From assembly GCF_016859285.1 (NCBI RefSeq), contig NC_053417.1, positions 16,276,706 through 16,340,705 of the forward strand: 64,000 bases of DNA, read 5' to 3'. The notes below the pieces were generated by a model. It worked only from the letters and a program-made list of their open reading frames with translations, ran no database searches and had not been told where the DNA came from. The translations under genes and the position numbers were made by a program. Below are positions 63,052 through 64,000 of the stretch, in pieces (the stretch's first letter is position 1; the number at the start of each line of letters is the position of its first letter). This stretch comes from Xiphias gladius (Eukaryota > Chordata > Actinopteri > Istiophoriformes > Xiphiidae).

Positions 63052-63135
63052 ACTGGCAGGAGGAAGGACAGGCCTTCTCCGCTACTTTCTGACCTCAGAG
63101 TGTCGACCGAGCCAGAGAGCTGTTGTTGCGTTCAG
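63052..63135 (+). other. candidate internal exon, unassigned
   Basis: The acceptor TGTCTCTTTGTAG and the donor CAG/GTCAGT flank an 84-nt segment open in phase 0 (TGRRKDRPSPLLSDLRVS...). It sits in a C/T- and CpG-rich stretch that could be the 5' region of a gene running right. It may equally be a 5' UTR exon. Confidence 0.25.
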
Positions 63136-64000
63136 GTCAGTATAAGTTTAGCTGCTGACCAATGTTGAAAAGTTGCATCCAAAGGACAAGTGAGGTGCTT
63201 GGCAGGTCGCCTATCATCCAGAGCTGTTGTGATAGGTAACACGAGGGCAATATTTACTGTGTTTCTCATTCCCTTCACACACTGTTTGCACTTTCTGCCG
63301 CCATGAGAACTCAAATATCTGGAAGTTGTTTCACAGGATCATTTATGTTCGTGCGTGAGTTTTATCTTTCTGTGATCTAGAGGCGTGACAGTTTGTAAAA
63401 GGTGGCAACTGTAATGTTTGTCTTGACACACTGCATCATAGACTACTGTATACGATACCGAACCATTCAGGAGGACGCACTGAGTTAGGAAAAACAAACA
63501 GACAACGCTGTAGAGAAAAGGGCAGATTGTTAAGCAAAAAATGTGGTTTAATGTTGGTGTTCTTCAGTAGTTCATTCACGTTTTTATCAGAAAAGCGGTC
63601 GATTTTTTATCAATAGTCTGATTTTGCGTCGAAAAAGAAAAAAAAATGTAAACGTAAACAGTAACATTTATCTGATTGATGTGTATCTTAGCTTAGCTTA
63701 TCACGTTATCCATATTACATTGTATATTTCGACTACAGCCTAATGTCAGAGGCCAGAATGCCATAAAACAAAAGCAAAATATCGATGTTGCGCTTTCCGA
63801 ATTTAACAAAACAGAGTATGGAAATTAACCGACAACCGATTCGATCATTCAACCTATTTTTAGAAGGTTAATTTAATACTGATTGAATTATATTAAAATA
63901 TCTGCATATTTTATGTACTATTAGTAATCTAACTGGACTGCTTATTGTCAGCACTGTATCTTGTTCTAAATAGGGGTTGGTGGTAAGATGGCGCCGTCGT

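Larger units (their letters stand above)
54421..64000. other. gene-poor region upstream of tead3
   Basis: About 9.6 kb without a recognised gene. It contains two CTCF-like motifs, a dispersed-repeat hairpin, GT microsatellites and four unassigned candidate exons, listed separately. The last 1.6 kb is richer in C/T and CpG and may be the promoter region of a gene to the right. I see no conserved domain. Confidence 0.5.

Noticed and set aside
62390-63145. 251-codon plus-strand open frame
   Set aside because: The composition is dominated by TG repeat and C/T-rich sequence, giving Leu/Phe/Ser runs. It resembles no protein I know and probably reflects a pyrimidine-rich promoter region.
63980-64000. 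AAGATGGCGCCGTCGT at the right edge as a retrotransposon 5' end or gene start
   Set aside because: Only 16-20 bases are visible before the edge, too few to judge.

Overview
The window is vertebrate nuclear DNA, most likely from a spiny-rayed teleost fish. It contains four recognisable intron-bearing genes with consensus GT-AG introns, long CA/GT microsatellites, and several families of short inverted-repeat transposons that I recall as widespread in fish genomes. There are no operons, CRISPR arrays, or recognised rRNA or tRNA genes. I found no virus-derived gene.

Layout, left to right. (1) About 160-3460, plus strand: the 3' half of ladinin-1 (lad1), cut by the left edge. (2) About 3560-11760, plus strand: a complete cardiac-type troponin T gene (tnnt2). 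Its compact upstream region carries a CArG box, an M-CAT core and GATA motifs, and its acidic N-terminus is built from very small exons. (3) About 15.4-31.6 kb, minus strand: a complete plakophilin-1 gene (pkp1) of 14 coding exons, predicted 723 residues, convergent with tnnt2. (4) 31.7-35.7 kb: intergenic, with a dispersed-repeat tail and a decayed Tc1/mariner transposase copy. (5) About 35.7-54.3 kb, minus strand: a complete TEA-domain transcription factor gene of TEAD3 type (tead3), predicted 426 residues, with a non-AUG start. (6) 54.4-64 kb: no recognised gene, a few unassigned candidate exons, microsatellites and CTCF-like motifs.

The lad1-tnnt2-pkp1 trio matches the human 1q32.1 gene order. 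TEAD3 lies at 6p21.3 in human, so its position next to pkp1 is a notable linkage. Two of the genes encode epithelial adhesion proteins (lad1, anchoring filaments; pkp1, desmosomes). The other two form a possible regulator-target pair, since TEAD factors bind M-CAT elements and troponin T is a classical M-CAT gene.

The most interesting signal is inside tead3. Two adjacent 63-nt exons, 105 nt apart, encode alternative versions of the end of the TEA DNA-binding domain (12 of 21 residues identical). They look mutually exclusive. The choice would toggle between a TEAD3-type tail and a TEAD1/2/4-type tail carrying a basic-Ser (PKA-like) site. A 12-nt microexon, a splice donor formed by the edge of a CA microsatellite, and an ATT start codon occur in the same gene.

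Exon coordinates come from reading splice sites and frame continuity by eye; family assignments come from recalled protein sequences. Transcription start sites, UTR ends and regulatory motifs are inference.
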